This document shows positions 17,144 to 27,337 of a stretch of 64,000 bases of DNA, in pieces (within the stretch, counting starts at the first letter, position 1; every line of letters starts with the position of its first letter). Under the pieces are notes generated by a model that was not told where the DNA came from, did not search any database, and saw only the letters and a program-made list of their open reading frames with translations. This DNA is from BOG-908 sp963850605 (GTDB taxonomy: Bacteria; Pseudomonadota; Alphaproteobacteria; Acetobacterales; Acetobacteraceae): NCBI GenBank assembly GCA_963850605.1, contig CAWKLX010000006.1, forward strand, positions 186,001 through 250,000, written 5' to 3'. The position numbers and the translations under genes were made by a program.

Positions 17144-17968
17144 CTACGGTGCCATTTCCGGCACCAGCAGCGTGCCCGTGCGGCTGTGCACGCCCAGGTC
17201 GGCGTCGGTCAAAATGCGCCAGCTCCCACCGGACAGAATCTCACTCGGCCGGAAACGCGCCTTGTAAGCCATCTTCTGGCTCTCCGGCACCCAGTAGCCG
17301 AGATACACGTAAGGCAAGTTCTGCAAGCGGGCGCGTTCGATCAGCCAGAGAATGGCGTATGTTCCCAAGGAACGTTTCTGCAGTTCGGGCGCGAAAAAAC
17401 TGTACACGGCGGACAGCCCGTCGCCCAGTCGGTCGGCCAGGCAGGCGCCGACCAGAGTGTCGTCCTGGTCGCGGAACTCGATCATGGCGGTCTCGATCGG
17501 CGTGTCCTCGACCATGGCGCGGTAATCGTAAAAACTCATCGTGGCCATGTCGCCCTCGCCGTGGCGGGCCTGCTGGTAGCGTTGGAAGAGGGAGAATTGT
17601 TCGGCGGTGGCCCGCGCCGGAACTTCGAAACCCTCGGCGCCGTCGTTGGCGCGGGCCACGCGTTTCAGGCTTTTGTCGGGCTCGAACATCCGCGTGTTGA
17701 TTCGGATCGGCACGCACGCGTTGCAATTGGGACAGACGGGCGCGTAGGCGATGTTGTGGCTGCGGCGGAAGCCGGCGCGGGAGAGTCGGTCGTGCAGCGT
17801 GTCGCTGTCCGGGCCGGTGATTTCGGTCACCACCTTGCGCTCCACCCGGCCGGCCACATAGGGGCAGGGCAGCGGCGCGGTGGTGTAGAACATGTTCGGC
17901 CTGCGGGGCGGCTTGTAGGTCATCCGTTGGGCCAAGGGTGCTCCGGCGTCGGGTTCGGCATTGTGCAT
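17144..17968 (-). CDS. bpt: Aspartate/glutamate leucyltransferase (L/F-type N-end rule, Bpt)
   Basis: 274-residue ATE-family aminoacyl-tRNA:protein transferase. It moves Leu from Leu-tRNA to N-terminal Asp or Glu, marking proteins for ClpS/ClpAP degradation. Recognised by 'FYTTAPLPCPYVAGRVERKV' at the N-terminus, the Cys pair in 'YAPVCPNCNACVPIRI', 'SLKRVARAN', 'SAVYSFFAPELQKRSLGTYA' and 'YLGYWVPESQKMAYKARFRP'. ATG 17968 yields the usual length. It lies 34 bp after the penicillin acylase gene on the same strand and converges on the glycine-rich gene. Confidence 0.95.
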   Translation of the reverse strand: MHNAEPDAGAPLAQRMTYKPPRRPNMFYTTAPLPCPYVAGRVERKVVTEITGPDSDTLHDRLSRAGFRRSHNIAYAPVCPNCNACVPIRINTRMFEPDKSLKRVARANDGAEGFEVPARATAEQFSLFQRYQQARHGEGDMATMSFYDYRAMVEDTPIETAMIEFRDQDDTLVGACLADRLGDGLSAVYSFFAPELQKRSLGTYAILWLIERARLQNLPYVYLGYWVPESQKMAYKARFRPSEILSGGSWRILTDADLGVHSRTGTLLVPEMAP

Positions 17969-18002
17969 GGTTCGGCAAACGGCGCCAGTTGTCAGTCGCC
18001 AG

Positions 18003-20355
18003 TCATCGGTCGGGTGCCGGCTGAAGCGTGATCGTCGCGGTCGTGCGGTCGGGCATTCTGGGGAGGGTGATCGTATCGCCCCGGGCCCAGAGCGGCAGCA
18101 GGTCCCAGGCGTGAGGGCTCGCCAAATTACCGGACTGGCCGGGGGTAACGACGAAGCGGCTGCGGTCCAGATCGGCCAGATCATAGACGCCACGATAGGC
18201 GGCGCCGTGCAGCGACTTCGAATTTCTGCAAGACGCCGTTACCTCCTCGGAACAGTGTGGTGTCGTCGCCATCCACGGGCACGCGGGCGGTCGCCAAACG
18301 GCCGAGCACCGGGAAGGCCCCCAGCAGCGGGTGGGCAAAGACCGCCCGGTGGGCGTCGCCCCAGCGCCAATCGTCCGGGTTCTGGCCGGAGGTGCCGGCC
18401 AGCGATTCGGCCGAATCGTGCAGGGCAGTCGCCAGCTTTGCGTGGCAGTCGCCGCCGCACCAGGCCGCACCCGCCGGGTCCAGCAGCAGCCATTCGGAAA
18501 AGCTGCTCCAAGGGCCGGAATCGCCCTCCGGCACGTGATTATCTTCCAGCGTGCGGGCGACGAACAGTTGTAGCGCCGCGTTGAAGATGAGTGGCTCCGG
18601 CCGGTCGGCAGCCATCAGCCCGTCCCACCCGGCGAGCAGGGCCTGCACGCGGCCGGTCAGGCCCGGCTGTCGCGGCAGGGTTTTGAAAACGGGCAGCAGG
18701 TCCTGGGCCAGCACGCTGGTGGCGTCCGCCTGCATGGCGGTGAAGTCGGCCACCGAAAAACGCTGTTTCGTGGAGAGCAGCGCGTGGATGCGGCGGGCGC
18801 GGATCGGACCGGGAAAATCGCGGCCGAGATCAGGCGTGAAACGTGCGGGTGCGGTGCGCTCGTTGGCGTTTTCCACCAACCCGCTCGCGGGCGAGACGAC
18901 ATGCGGGAGCGCGTCGCCGGACGCGAACCCGGTCCAGTCGTGCGCGCCGTCGGCCCCTTGCACCGGGACCGGGCTGTCGCCGCCGCGCCGCAGCGGAACA
19001 CGGCCGGTGGTGAACAGGGCAATCGTGTCGTGGTCGGCGACCGTCAGGTTCTGCATCGGCGCAGTCATCAGGGCAGCCGCCTGGCCAGCTTCGGCGACGG
19101 TTCGCGCGCGGTTCAGCGCGTAGAGGCCGGTGGCCGGGCTTCCGAGCTGGAACTGGGCGGCGGCGATGGCCAGCACCGGGTCGCCGGGATGTCCGCCATC
19201 GTCGGGGAACGGGCCGGAGATGACCGGGCCGTGCCGGGTCGCGCGCACCGTGAGGTGCACGTCCGGCGCGCCGCGGACATGGATCAGTTCGTCGCGTGTC
19301 TCGTAGGGGCGCGGGCCGTTCGGCGTCGCATACTGGTCGCCCGGCAATGCGGTTTCGATGAACACGTCCTGGGTGTCGATGCCGGTGGTGGTGAAACTCC
19401 AGGCGATGTTCGCGGTGCGGCCGATGATCAGGAGCGGCACGCCAGGGGCGGTCGCGCCGGCGAGGATGTGCCCTGGAGTATCGATACGGGCGAGATACCA
19501 GAGGGCCGGAAAGCCGAGCGCCAGGTGGGGGTCGCCGGCAAGCAGGGGGGCGCCGGTCGATGTGTGGCGTGCGTCGGCGGCCCAGGCGTTGGAGGCTTGC
19601 TGGGGCAGGGTGAAGGATTTGGGGAAAGCAGGCAGGCGATCCAGGAGCGCGTGGCTCAACGGTGCGGGCGGCGGGGCGGGGGCGAAGGCGTCCGGGCGGG
19701 CGGTGGTGTCGGTCGGGGGCCAGAGCTGCAGAAGCTTTTCCAGCTTCACCTTCGAAATGAGAGAGGCGCGAGCGAGTTCGGTCCGATAATTGTCCGACAG
19801 CCAGAGCGACACGGTTTCGCCCCAGAGCAGGCAGTCGGTCGGGCGCCATGGCTCGGGCGGGCCGAGCACCAGGAATTCGGGAGCCGACCAGCGGCCGCGT
19901 GCGCGAATCCAGGCGTTCACGCCGGCTGTGTAGGCGGTGAGCAGGGTTTTCAGATTGTCCGGCAGGGCGGCGTAGGTCGCCTCCGCGTGGCGGGCGAGAC
20001 CGAGGATGCGGTTCATGCGGTCGATGCGGACCGCGCGCGGGCCGGCGATCTCGGCCAGGCGGCCGGCGGCCTGGCGGCGCATCAGCTCCATCTGGAACAT
20101 GCGGTCGCGCGCGTGCAGGTAGCCCAGCGCGGCCGCCGCGTCGGCCTCGGTGGCGGCGCGGATGCGCGGGACACCGTGGCTGTCGATCGACACATCCACC
20201 TGACCGGACAGGCCGGGGATGGCCAAGGTTTGCGCTCTGGGTGGAAGGGTGGACCAGAGTGTGGCGGCTGTCCCGCCGGCGAGCAGAAGGATGACGACGA
20301 GGATCGCGCCAAGTATGGGTGCGGCGCGGCGTCGTCTGGGTCTGCGGCGAAGCAT
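18003..20355 (-). pseudogene. Penicillin acylase family protein, frameshifted near 18216
   Basis: Ntn-hydrolase of about 783 residues, periplasmic. ATG 20355 gives an Arg-rich start and a signal anchor (ILGAILVVILLLAGGTA). The alpha-chain part has 'SIDSHGVPRIRAATEADAAA' and 'GYLHARDRMFQMELMRR'. The autoprocessing site and catalytic Ser lie in 'QQASNAWAADARHTSTGAPL', with 'LLAGDPHLALGFPALWY' and 'GRTANIAWSFTTTGIDTQD' downstream. After 'GGNGVLQKFE' the frame breaks; the next frame continues 'SLHGAAYRGVYDLADLDRSR' and 'GQSGNLASPHAWDLLPLW', the conserved C-terminal region, to the stop at 18003. One extra base near 18216 explains this. Substrates could be acyl-homoserine lactones, beta-lactams or other amides. 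Confidence 0.87.
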
Positions 20356-20433
20356 GGGTGCAGTGTGCCGCCGGCTTTGTGTGACAAGCAATTTTTTCTT
20401 TATGACTGAGCCGTTCAGGATTTTTTCGCGCCC

Positions 20434-22479
20434 ATGATTCCCCGCGGCACCACGCGCGCGCCTGGCGCTGACCCGACGCGGTTGCCGCTGGGTTTGGATT
20501 TGCGCGCGATCAGCATCGCCGAAGGCGTGCGCGCGGGGCTGGCGGCGGCGCTGCCGGTGGCGCTCTCGGTTTGGCTGGCGCGGCCGGATCTGTCCTTGGC
20601 GGCGCTGGGCGCGCTGCTGACCTGCATCTGCGATCCGGGCGGGCCCTGGCGCCGGCGCCTGCCTTTGCTGCTGGCATTCATCCTGGCCGGTGCGGCCATC
20701 CTCGGGGGGATGGGGCTGGTGCGCGGTTTTGGCATTCCGGCCACGCTGGCCGTGACCCTGCCGGCGCTGTTTTGCACCGGCTATTTGCGCGTCTGGGGCG
20801 CGCCGGCGCAGGCGCTGGGCAACCTGCTCGCGGTGGTGCTGCTGCTGGGGACGGACGAGGCGCTGGACGTGCCCGGAGCGCTGCGCGTGGCCGGGTTGTT
20901 TGCCTGTGGCGGGGCCTGGGCATTGCTGCTCGGCTTCGGCGTCTGGCGCATCCATCCGTTCGGGCCGGCGCGGCGGGCGGTAGCAGATGTGTGGGACGCC
21001 TTGTCCGGCTACACGCGAAGTCTGCAACGCCTGCTGGAGGCGGAGGTGCGCGGCGTGGCGCCGGCACAGGCGGAATGGGAGGGGCACGCGCGGGCGGGGC
21101 GCGGCGCGGTGCGTGCGGCGATCGAGCGGGCGAGGGCCACGCTGATGGGCACGGCGGATGCGCGCGGTCCGGCCAGCGGGCCGGCCGCGCAGAATTTCTT
21201 GCGCTTGGAAGCCGCCGACCAATTGTTCGCGGTGCTGATTGCGCTGGCCGATCAGTTGGAGGGCGAGTCCGCCACGGCACGGGCGGCCGCCGTGCCCATG
21301 CTGCGCCGCTTGCGGCCGCTGCTCCTGGTGATCGGCAGGGCGACCGAGCGGGAGCAGTTGCGCGACCCACCCAGGTTCGAGCGCGCCATCGCCAAACTCA
21401 GGCAGGACGCGATGGCCTGTCCCGAGGTCGAGCCGCTGGCCAGGGCCGCGGCCGAGCGATTGCTGATGGCGACCAAAATGGTCGATCCGGCGCAGTATCT
21501 GCCAGGCAGCGGCGTACAGGGCGACGCCGGCGTGCCCTGGCGCCAGCGTCTTCTGAACCCGGCCGCCGCCAACTGGACGTTTGCGAGCGCCTCGCTGCGC
21601 CATGCCGTACGTGTGGCGTGCGTGGTGACGGCGGCGCTGGGCGGCACGCTGCTTCATCATGGGCCCTACACGCACTGGCTGACGATCACGCTGGTGCTGG
21701 TGATGCAGCCGTTTTTCGCGACGACATGGCAGCGCACGCTGGAGCGGGTGGGCGGTACGCTGCTGGGCGGCGTGGTGGCGGCGGGTTTTTCCGCGGTGCT
21801 GCACTCCCGCCTGCATCTGGCGGGGCTGCTGCCGGTGATGGGGGCGCTGGCGCTGGCGGTGCGCCAGGTGAGCTACGGGGTCTATATCGCGGTCTATACG
21901 CCGGTGGTGATCCTGCTGGTCGAGCAGATGCGGCCGCATGAGAGCCAGGTGGCGATCGCGCTGGCGCGGGCCGGCTACACCGTGCTGGGCGGGTTGATCG
22001 CGGTGCTGGCCAACGCCCTGCTATGGCCCGCCTGGCAGCCGGAGCAGGTGCGGCGGGATTTGCTGGGCGCGGTGGCCGCGCACGCTGCCTATGCGCGCGC
22101 GGTGCTGCTGGGCGGCGACGCGGGGCGGGCCGATGCGGGGCGGGAGCGTCGGGCGGCGGGCCTGGCCAGCAACAATCTGGAGGCATCGTTGCAACGCGCC
22201 ATGCACGAGCCGCGGCGGGGCCAGCGAGACCGGCTGCAGGCGGTCCTGGTGGCGGACGCGACCCTGCGCCGGATCGCGGGGCGACTGGCCGCCCTTTCGC
22301 TCTCGCCGCCAGCCCATCGGCCGGCAGGGGATGCGGTGTGCGGGTGGGCGGTGGAGGCGCTGGCCGCGCTGGCCGAGGGGGCGTGGCGCCACCAGCCCGG
22401 CCTGTGGTGTCGGCGGGGGCGAGCGACTGGAGCGGCTGGCGCGACAGATCGAGCTGCTGGCGACGACGCTGGCGCGTGA
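20434..22479 (+). CDS. FUSC family aromatic-acid/efflux-type membrane transporter
   Basis: 681 residues as read. Two membrane domains flank a cytoplasmic helical region: helices at about 25-150 (GLAAALPVALSVWLARPDLS, TLAVTLPALFCTGYLRVWGA), a soluble region about 180-390, and a second set at about 390-530 (VACVVTAALGGTLLHHGPYT, LTITLVLVMQPFFATTWQRT with the FUSC_2 'R..GT..G' motif). FUSC proteins resemble AaeB and PET transporters that export aromatic acids or related compounds. Near 22415-22419 (a run of five G) the frame probably slips: the next frame gives 'ERLERLARQIELLATTLARE' and stops at 22492, a more natural helical end than the Arg/Gly-rich one in the open frame. It is divergent from the acylase with 78 bp between. 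Confidence 0.85.
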   Translation: MIPRGTTRAPGADPTRLPLGLDLRAISIAEGVRAGLAAALPVALSVWLARPDLSLAALGALLTCICDPGGPWRRRLPLLLAFILAGAAILGGMGLVRGFGIPATLAVTLPALFCTGYLRVWGAPAQALGNLLAVVLLLGTDEALDVPGALRVAGLFACGGAWALLLGFGVWRIHPFGPARRAVADVWDALSGYTRSLQRLLEAEVRGVAPAQAEWEGHARAGRGAVRAAIERARATLMGTADARGPASGPAAQNFLRLEAADQLFAVLIALADQLEGESATARAAAVPMLRRLRPLLLVIGRATEREQLRDPPRFERAIAKLRQDAMACPEVEPLARAAAERLLMATKMVDPAQYLPGSGVQGDAGVPWRQRLLNPAAANWTFASASLRHAVRVACVVTAALGGTLLHHGPYTHWLTITLVLVMQPFFATTWQRTLERVGGTLLGGVVAAGFSAVLHSRLHLAGLLPVMGALALAVRQVSYGVYIAVYTPVVILLVEQMRPHESQVAIALARAGYTVLGGLIAVLANALLWPAWQPEQVRRDLLGAVAAHAAYARAVLLGGDAGRADAGRERRAAGLASNNLEASLQRAMHEPRRGQRDRLQAVLVADATLRRIAGRLAALSLSPPAHRPAGDAVCGWAVEALAALAEGAWRHQPGLWCRRGRATGAAGATDRAAGDDAGA

Positions 22480-22499
22480 AGGGATCGGCTGATGAAGCT

Positions 22500-24663
22500 C
22501 TACGGCACGAACTTGAAGATTGTACCCGCATTGCTTGTGTCGCTGGCTCGGGTCGTGCCGTAGTAAGCCTGGCCTACATGTAGCAAGGGCGCCTCCGGAT
22601 ATCCGCCCGAGGCACCCACGAAGGGGTATAGGTGTGGTGCCCCGCTGCTCACGTTCAGCCGTACGACCTCTCCGTAGGGCGCGTTGTGGGAGTAGGCGAC
22701 GCCAAACAGGTAATCGCCCGACACGATCAGCGGGCTATCGAGATTGATACCTTTTTGAAAGATGTGCAGTGTGGTTTTGGTGTTCGTGGCCAGGTCGAAG
22801 CTGAATGTTGTTGTTGCCGGCAATCTCCGCCCGGTCTGGGTGGAACCGAACAGGATGCCGTTGCCATAGGTCACGCCAAGCGGGAGTTCGCCGTCCGCCC
22901 CGCCCTGAAATGCGTATAAAATGCTCTGAACGTCGCTTGTCGGATCAAACTGATAAATCAAACCGTCCGGGTTTGCGTCGCCGATGCCTACACCGTATAG
23001 TTTCCCACTGGCCGAAACGACACCTGAGCCGAAAATGCGGTTGTCTATGGTGCCGCTGAAGACGGTCGAGAGAGATCCCTGAGCGAGGTCCAACTTGAAC
23101 AACTTCCCGTAATAGGCGCCACCGCCGCCGACAGTTCCATACAGCGAACCGTTGTTCAGCGTCAGGGCACAGTCGGGATTGCCTCCACTGTCGTAATCGA
23201 ACTGATATAGGGTGGTCAGCTTGTGCTTGGCCGGATCAAAGCTGAATACGGTGCCGAGACTTTCCACCGGTCCTTCATTTGACGGACCGCCGGTGAAGGT
23301 TGTCCCGTAGAAAACGCCTCCGACGTTGATCAAGCCGCCTTTTGGATGCGCACCGTCGTTGCCGTTGAAGGAATACAGGTTTTCCACGGCGCCCGTGGAA
23401 GGATCGAATTTGTAGATCGATCCCAAACCGTTCAACCCACCCGTCGAGGCGGTGCCGAATAGCGACCCGTTGACCTTGACGACGCCGGAGGTGACCGATG
23501 TCGCATATGAGGCAAAATTGTGCACAGTGGTATAGGCACCGGTGGCGGGATCAACAGCATACACCTCGCCATCTTCGTCCACACCCGTGTCGTATGTGGT
23601 GCCATAAAGCACTCCACCCACATCGATGACGGAGAGGTTCTGATCCTCGTGAGGATATTGAAACGGGTATATTGTTTTCGCCTGGCCTGAAGCGATATCG
23701 ACCGAGAACAGAGCACCGCCGCGTGTCTGGCTGTAGAAGTAGGCGACCCCGTAAAGCACGCCGTTCGCGCCCAATAGGCCGCCAATCTCGCCGACGTCCT
23801 CAGCATCGGTAAAAGCATGGACAACCGCCTCCTTCTCCGTTCCCGGATTGAATGAGAAGACCGTACCGTCACCATTCAGGCCGCCAAAATTGGTGGCGCC
23901 ATACAGGACACCGCCAACATTGATGAGGGGCGCGCCCGGCTGGCTGCCATCGGTGCCCTGTCCAAAGACATGCTGGACCTGAAGGGTTGCCGTCGCAGGG
24001 TCGAAGCGAAACAGCGTTCCATTATTGGCCGCACCTCCGCTATTGGTGACGCCGTACAAGGTACTGGCCCACAAGAAGCAGCCCCTCCGGGCCGCTACCG
24101 TCGGATGAATTGTTGAATGTATAAATGATTTTACCTGTGGCCGCGCCCGTATCGAATTGATAGATGCAACTGATACCTGTGCCTCCGCACTGGCCATAAC
24201 CGTAAAGCGAGCCGTTTGGACCGGCCGCCAGGCCCAGGTAGGTCTCATACGGCTTGTTGAAGATGACCTGCTCAGCCCCGGTTGCAGGATCGACTTGGAA
24301 CACGGTGCCCGAGTTCTGGGGCCCGCCATACAAGGTCTCGCCATAGAGCTTCCCCGCCACTGCGGTCAGCCCCAACGCATACTGTCCGTCGGCGGCGGTA
24401 AGCGCATAGACGACGGTCTCAACACCAGTCCTAAGGTTCATGCTGAAGACCGTTCCAGCTCCGGCGGGGCCGCCGTGAGTTGTGGAACCGTAATACTTGC
24501 CGCCTAGCTCGATCAGCCCATCGGAGGGATTTGTTCCATCGACGAAGCCCGGTATCGCGCCAACCGTGCTGATCGTCGCGGCATCCGCAGCAGGCGGTGC
24601 AGTCAACGCCGCCAACATGAAAACGCTGATCCAAGCTGCAAAGCTGAAGCCAACGCGTTTCAT
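22500..24663 (-). pseudogene. GloVer-type tandem-repeat secreted protein, frameshifted near 24066
   Basis: Roughly 720-residue exported protein of the 'choice-of-anchor tandem repeat GloVer' group (TIGR03803). ATG 24663 gives a signal peptide (ending near 'APPAADA'). Repeats of 45-55 residues follow with the pattern 'GGLI..GG.LYGTT..GG..N.GTVF.FDP', for example 'GGKYYGSTTHGGPAGAGTVF', 'GGVLYGATNFGGLNGDGTVF' and 'GSLYGTVGGGGAYYGKLFKL'. The 5' part ends at 'GPEGLLLVG' and the next frame resumes 'STLYGVTNSGGAANNG'; deleting one C near 24066 restores LLLVGSTLYGVT. Function is unknown; such proteins look like surface beta-propellers. GC content is visibly lower than in the neighbours. It is convergent with the FUSC gene. 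Confidence 0.83.
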
Positions 24664-24820
24664 TGGGCAAGCCCTCCGCAAAATACGAAGCACAGGTCAA
24701 TCTGTAAGATCAAGGGGAATGTTAGTTTCCCGGCATCGGTGGGAACGGTAAAGGGTCCCGCTTTGGACTACGCCGTTCCTCGCGCGAGTGACAGACAGCA
24801 TAACGTTTACCTGGATGAGA

Positions 24821-25061
24821 TTACTCGATGATTTGCCACCAGGGTTTGGGCGCGGGAACCAGGCGGACGGGGATGTCGCCTTGATCGGCCGGGTGATCGG
24901 GCAATGTAGAGGGGCTGGCGAAACATTGGGCCTGGCCCAGGGTGCGCGTGCAGAACGGCATGTCGAACGCCGGCCGCGCCACCACCGGCGCGCGCGGGCG
25001 ATGCCACGCACCCCGCCAGTCCCGTAGCCAACACCAGAACCCACCTCATCCGCCCGAACAT
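24821..25061 (-). pseudogene. Small lipoprotein, frameshifted near 24993
   Basis: From ATG 25061 the protein begins 'MFGRMRWVLVLATGLAGC', a lipoprotein signal with lipobox LAGC, and runs to 'VASPA' near 24998. In the next frame it continues 'APVVARPAFDMPFCTRTLGQ', 'AQCFASPSTLPDHPADQGD' and 'VPAPKPWWQIIE' to a stop at 24821-24823. Removing one base from the alternating GC tract CCCGCGCGCGCC joins the two into a lipoprotein of about 80 residues. A Cys pair in 'FCTRTLGQAQCF' and the Trp-Trp end look conserved-domain-like, but I cannot name a function. It is divergent from the YfgM-like gene by 122 bp. Confidence 0.68.
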
Positions 25062-25183
25062 GCGCCACCCGCATGACCAAAGCGTTTCCCTCCGATCACT
25101 GACGACCGACTCCTGACGACCGAGCCAGGGGTTTCCCGTCACCCCGCCCGCCGCTATGGTCCGCCGCGCCGTGCCGAGGGACC

Positions 25184-25909
25184 ATGCCTGATATTTTCGA
25201 CGAGGTTGAGGAGGATCTGCGGGCCGAGCGCGCGCGCGCGCTCGGGCGGCGCTATGCCGGCACGGTGATCGCCCTGCTGGTGCTCATCCTGGTCGGCACC
25301 GGCGCCTACGTCACATGGCAGCAGCACGCCCAGGCGCGGGCCGATGCGGTGGCAGAGAAATTCATCGCGGCGGCCAAGCAGGCCGACCACGTGCTGGCCG
25401 GACCGCCGATGGACAAACCGGATGCCGAGGCGGCGCAGGCCGGGTCCAGCCTGGCCGACATCGCCGCGACCGGGCCGGACGGCTATCGCGTGCTCGCCCG
25501 GCTGCGGCTGGCGGCCCTGCAATGGCAGACCGGGCAGCAGGCGCAGGCGGTGGCGAGCTGGCAGGTGGTCTCCGACGACAGCCGGGCACCCGCGCTGCTG
25601 CGCGATCTCGCGACCCTGACCAGCGCGCAGCACCAGGCCGACACCGGCAACCCGGCCGTGCTGAAGCAACGCCTGCAGAGCCTCACGGCACCGGACAATC
25701 CCTGGCGCTCTATGGCCGATCAGGTCATCGCGCTGATCGATTTGCGCACCGGCCATACGCGGGAGGCGGCGGGCATCATGCGCCGGCTTTCGACCGAGCG
25801 GGACGTGCCGGAAGGGGTGCGCGGCATGGCGGCCGACCTGCTGACGACCCTGCCGGCGACCGATACGGCCGAGCCCGCGTCCGGCACCGCGGCCACGCCG
25901 CACAAGTAA
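25184..25909 (+). CDS. YfgM-like membrane-anchored TPR protein
   Basis: 241-residue protein with a short cytoplasmic head (MPDIFDEVEEDLRAERARAL), one membrane helix (about 26-45, TVIALLVLILVGTGAYVTW) and a periplasmic helical TPR domain ('AALQWQTGQQAQAVASWQVV', 'ALIDLRTGHTREAAGIMRRL'). This is the layout of YfgM, the ancillary SecYEG subunit that hands proteins to periplasmic chaperones. The adjacent bamB and der genes repeat the classic yfgM-bamB-der order, which strengthens the call. Ribosome site GAGGGA precedes the ATG. Confidence 0.88.
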   Translation: MPDIFDEVEEDLRAERARALGRRYAGTVIALLVLILVGTGAYVTWQQHAQARADAVAEKFIAAAKQADHVLAGPPMDKPDAEAAQAGSSLADIAATGPDGYRVLARLRLAALQWQTGQQAQAVASWQVVSDDSRAPALLRDLATLTSAQHQADTGNPAVLKQRLQSLTAPDNPWRSMADQVIALIDLRTGHTREAAGIMRRLSTERDVPEGVRGMAADLLTTLPATDTAEPASGTAATPHK

Positions 25910-25927
25910 GTTTTCTCAGGAGTGACC

Positions 25928-27280
25928 TTGCCCCCCCCCGCCCACGACGATTCCGCGACCGCGCCCGGCATGTCGCGCCGCGCGGCGCTTCTGCTGCCGC
26001 TGCTGCTGCCGGCCTTGTCCGCGTGCAGCTGGTTCGATTTCCTGACCGACGAAGCCAAGAAGCCGGTGCCGGGCGACCGCGAGCCGGTGCTTGCCAGCGT
26101 ACGTGGTTTGCAAATCGATTCGATCGACCCGGTCACCCTGCCGCCGGTCACGACCAACGCGGACTGGCTGCAATATGGCGGCACGGCCACCCATGTGGAC
26201 GGCAACCTGGCCGGCGGGCTGACAAAAAGCTGGTCGGTGGAGATCGGCCAAGGCGGCGCCTATCGCACGCGCATCACCGCCCAGCCGCTGGTGTCCGGCA
26301 GCCGGGTGTTCACCATGGACACCGAGGGCGTGGTGGCCGCCTTCGACCTGGCGACCGGCCGGCTGGCGTGGCGCTCGGTAACCAAGCCGAAAAAGGCGCG
26401 CAGCGGCAATCTGGGCGGTGGCATCGCCATCGAAGGCAACCGGCTCTACGCGGTGACCGGGCGGGCGGAGGCGTTGTGCCTGGATCTGTCCGACGGCCAC
26501 ATCATCTGGCGCAGCACGCTGACGGCGCCCGCGCGCAGTGCGCCGGCGATCGGCGGCGGTCGGCTGTACGTGGTCTGCATGGACCAGCAGTTGCAGGTGT
26601 TTGCGCTGGACGACGGCAAGTTCCAGTGGTCGCACCAGGGTGTGCAGGCCAACACCGGCACTATCGGGCAGGCCTCCCCCGCCTACGCGGACGGCGTTCT
26701 GGTGGCCGGCTTCGAATCCGGCGACCTGACCGCGCTGCGCGCCGATAGCGGCACGCTGGTGTGGACCGACAACATGGGCGGGCTGAAAGGCCAGGCCACC
26801 CTGTCCGATTTCGGCTCCGTTCGGGCGGCGCCGCTGATCGATAACGGGCTGGCTTTCGCCATCGGCCTGGGCGGGCTGATGGCGGCGCTGGACATACGTT
26901 CCGGCCGCCGGGTGTGGCAGCGCGACGTGGCCGGCACCAGTACGCCTTGGATTGCCGGCGAGTTCATGTATGTGGTCAGCACGGAACAGAAGCTGGCGGC
27001 GGTGGGTCGCGACGATGGCGCGGTGCATTGGGTGACCGACCTGCCCCGCTTCAACAACCCCAAGAAGAGCAAAGGGCTGATCACCTGGACGGGGCCGGCC
27101 ATGGTGGGCGGCAAGCTGGTGCTGTTGAGCGATCGCGGTAAGATGGCGGTGGTGGACCCGATCGGCGGGGCCTTGGTCACCAGCTCGAATCTGAGCGACA
27201 CGGCCTCCACCCCCCCAACCATCGCACAGGGCACAGTGCTGATCCTCACGGATGACGGCAAGCTGACGGCATACAAATAG
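25928..27280 (+). CDS. bamB: Outer-membrane assembly lipoprotein BamB
   Basis: About 450-residue PQQ-type beta-propeller lipoprotein of the BAM complex. It scaffolds BamA during outer-membrane protein insertion. A lipobox is seen in 'LLPLLLPALSAC' (Cys about 37). Propeller blades include 'FTMDTEGVVAAFDLATGRLA', 'RLYAVTGRAEALCLDLSDGH', 'VCMDQQLQVFALDDGKFQWS' and 'GLMAALDIRSGRRVWQRD'. For the start I prefer TTG 25928, because AGGAG at 25918-25922 is correctly spaced from it; the in-frame GTG 25922 overlaps that site, and ATG 25970 (MSRRAALLLP) is also plausible. Same operon as the YfgM-like gene (18-bp gap). Confidence 0.92.
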   Translation: MPPPAHDDSATAPGMSRRAALLLPLLLPALSACSWFDFLTDEAKKPVPGDREPVLASVRGLQIDSIDPVTLPPVTTNADWLQYGGTATHVDGNLAGGLTKSWSVEIGQGGAYRTRITAQPLVSGSRVFTMDTEGVVAAFDLATGRLAWRSVTKPKKARSGNLGGGIAIEGNRLYAVTGRAEALCLDLSDGHIIWRSTLTAPARSAPAIGGGRLYVVCMDQQLQVFALDDGKFQWSHQGVQANTGTIGQASPAYADGVLVAGFESGDLTALRADSGTLVWTDNMGGLKGQATLSDFGSVRAAPLIDNGLAFAIGLGGLMAALDIRSGRRVWQRDVAGTSTPWIAGEFMYVVSTEQKLAAVGRDDGAVHWVTDLPRFNNPKKSKGLITWTGPAMVGGKLVLLSDRGKMAVVDPIGGALVTSSNLSDTASTPPTIAQGTVLILTDDGKLTAYK

Positions 27281-27283
27281 ACC

Positions 27284-27326
27284 AAAGTTCTTTGGTTCTT
27301 TCTTCCAAGAAAGAACGTCTTTCTTA
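27284..27326 (+). repeat. Family-2 hairpin element between bamB and der
   Basis: Perfect stem GTTCTTTCTT (27295-27304) with AAGAAAGAAC (27307-27316) around a 2-base loop, followed by a pyrimidine-rich stretch. Related CTTCTT/AAGAAG hairpins occur at 32374-32396, 32446-32467, 45809-45840, 45885-45903 and 49879-49900. It may attenuate or terminate transcription between bamB and der. Confidence 0.75.
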
Positions 27327-27337
27327 GGGTGTTTAAC

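Noticed and set aside
18181..21939. A 1252-codon open frame on the minus strand
   Set aside because: Only its C-terminal ~720 codons are a real gene (penicillin acylase from ATG 20355). The N-terminal His/Arg/Gln-rich part is antisense to the FUSC transporter.
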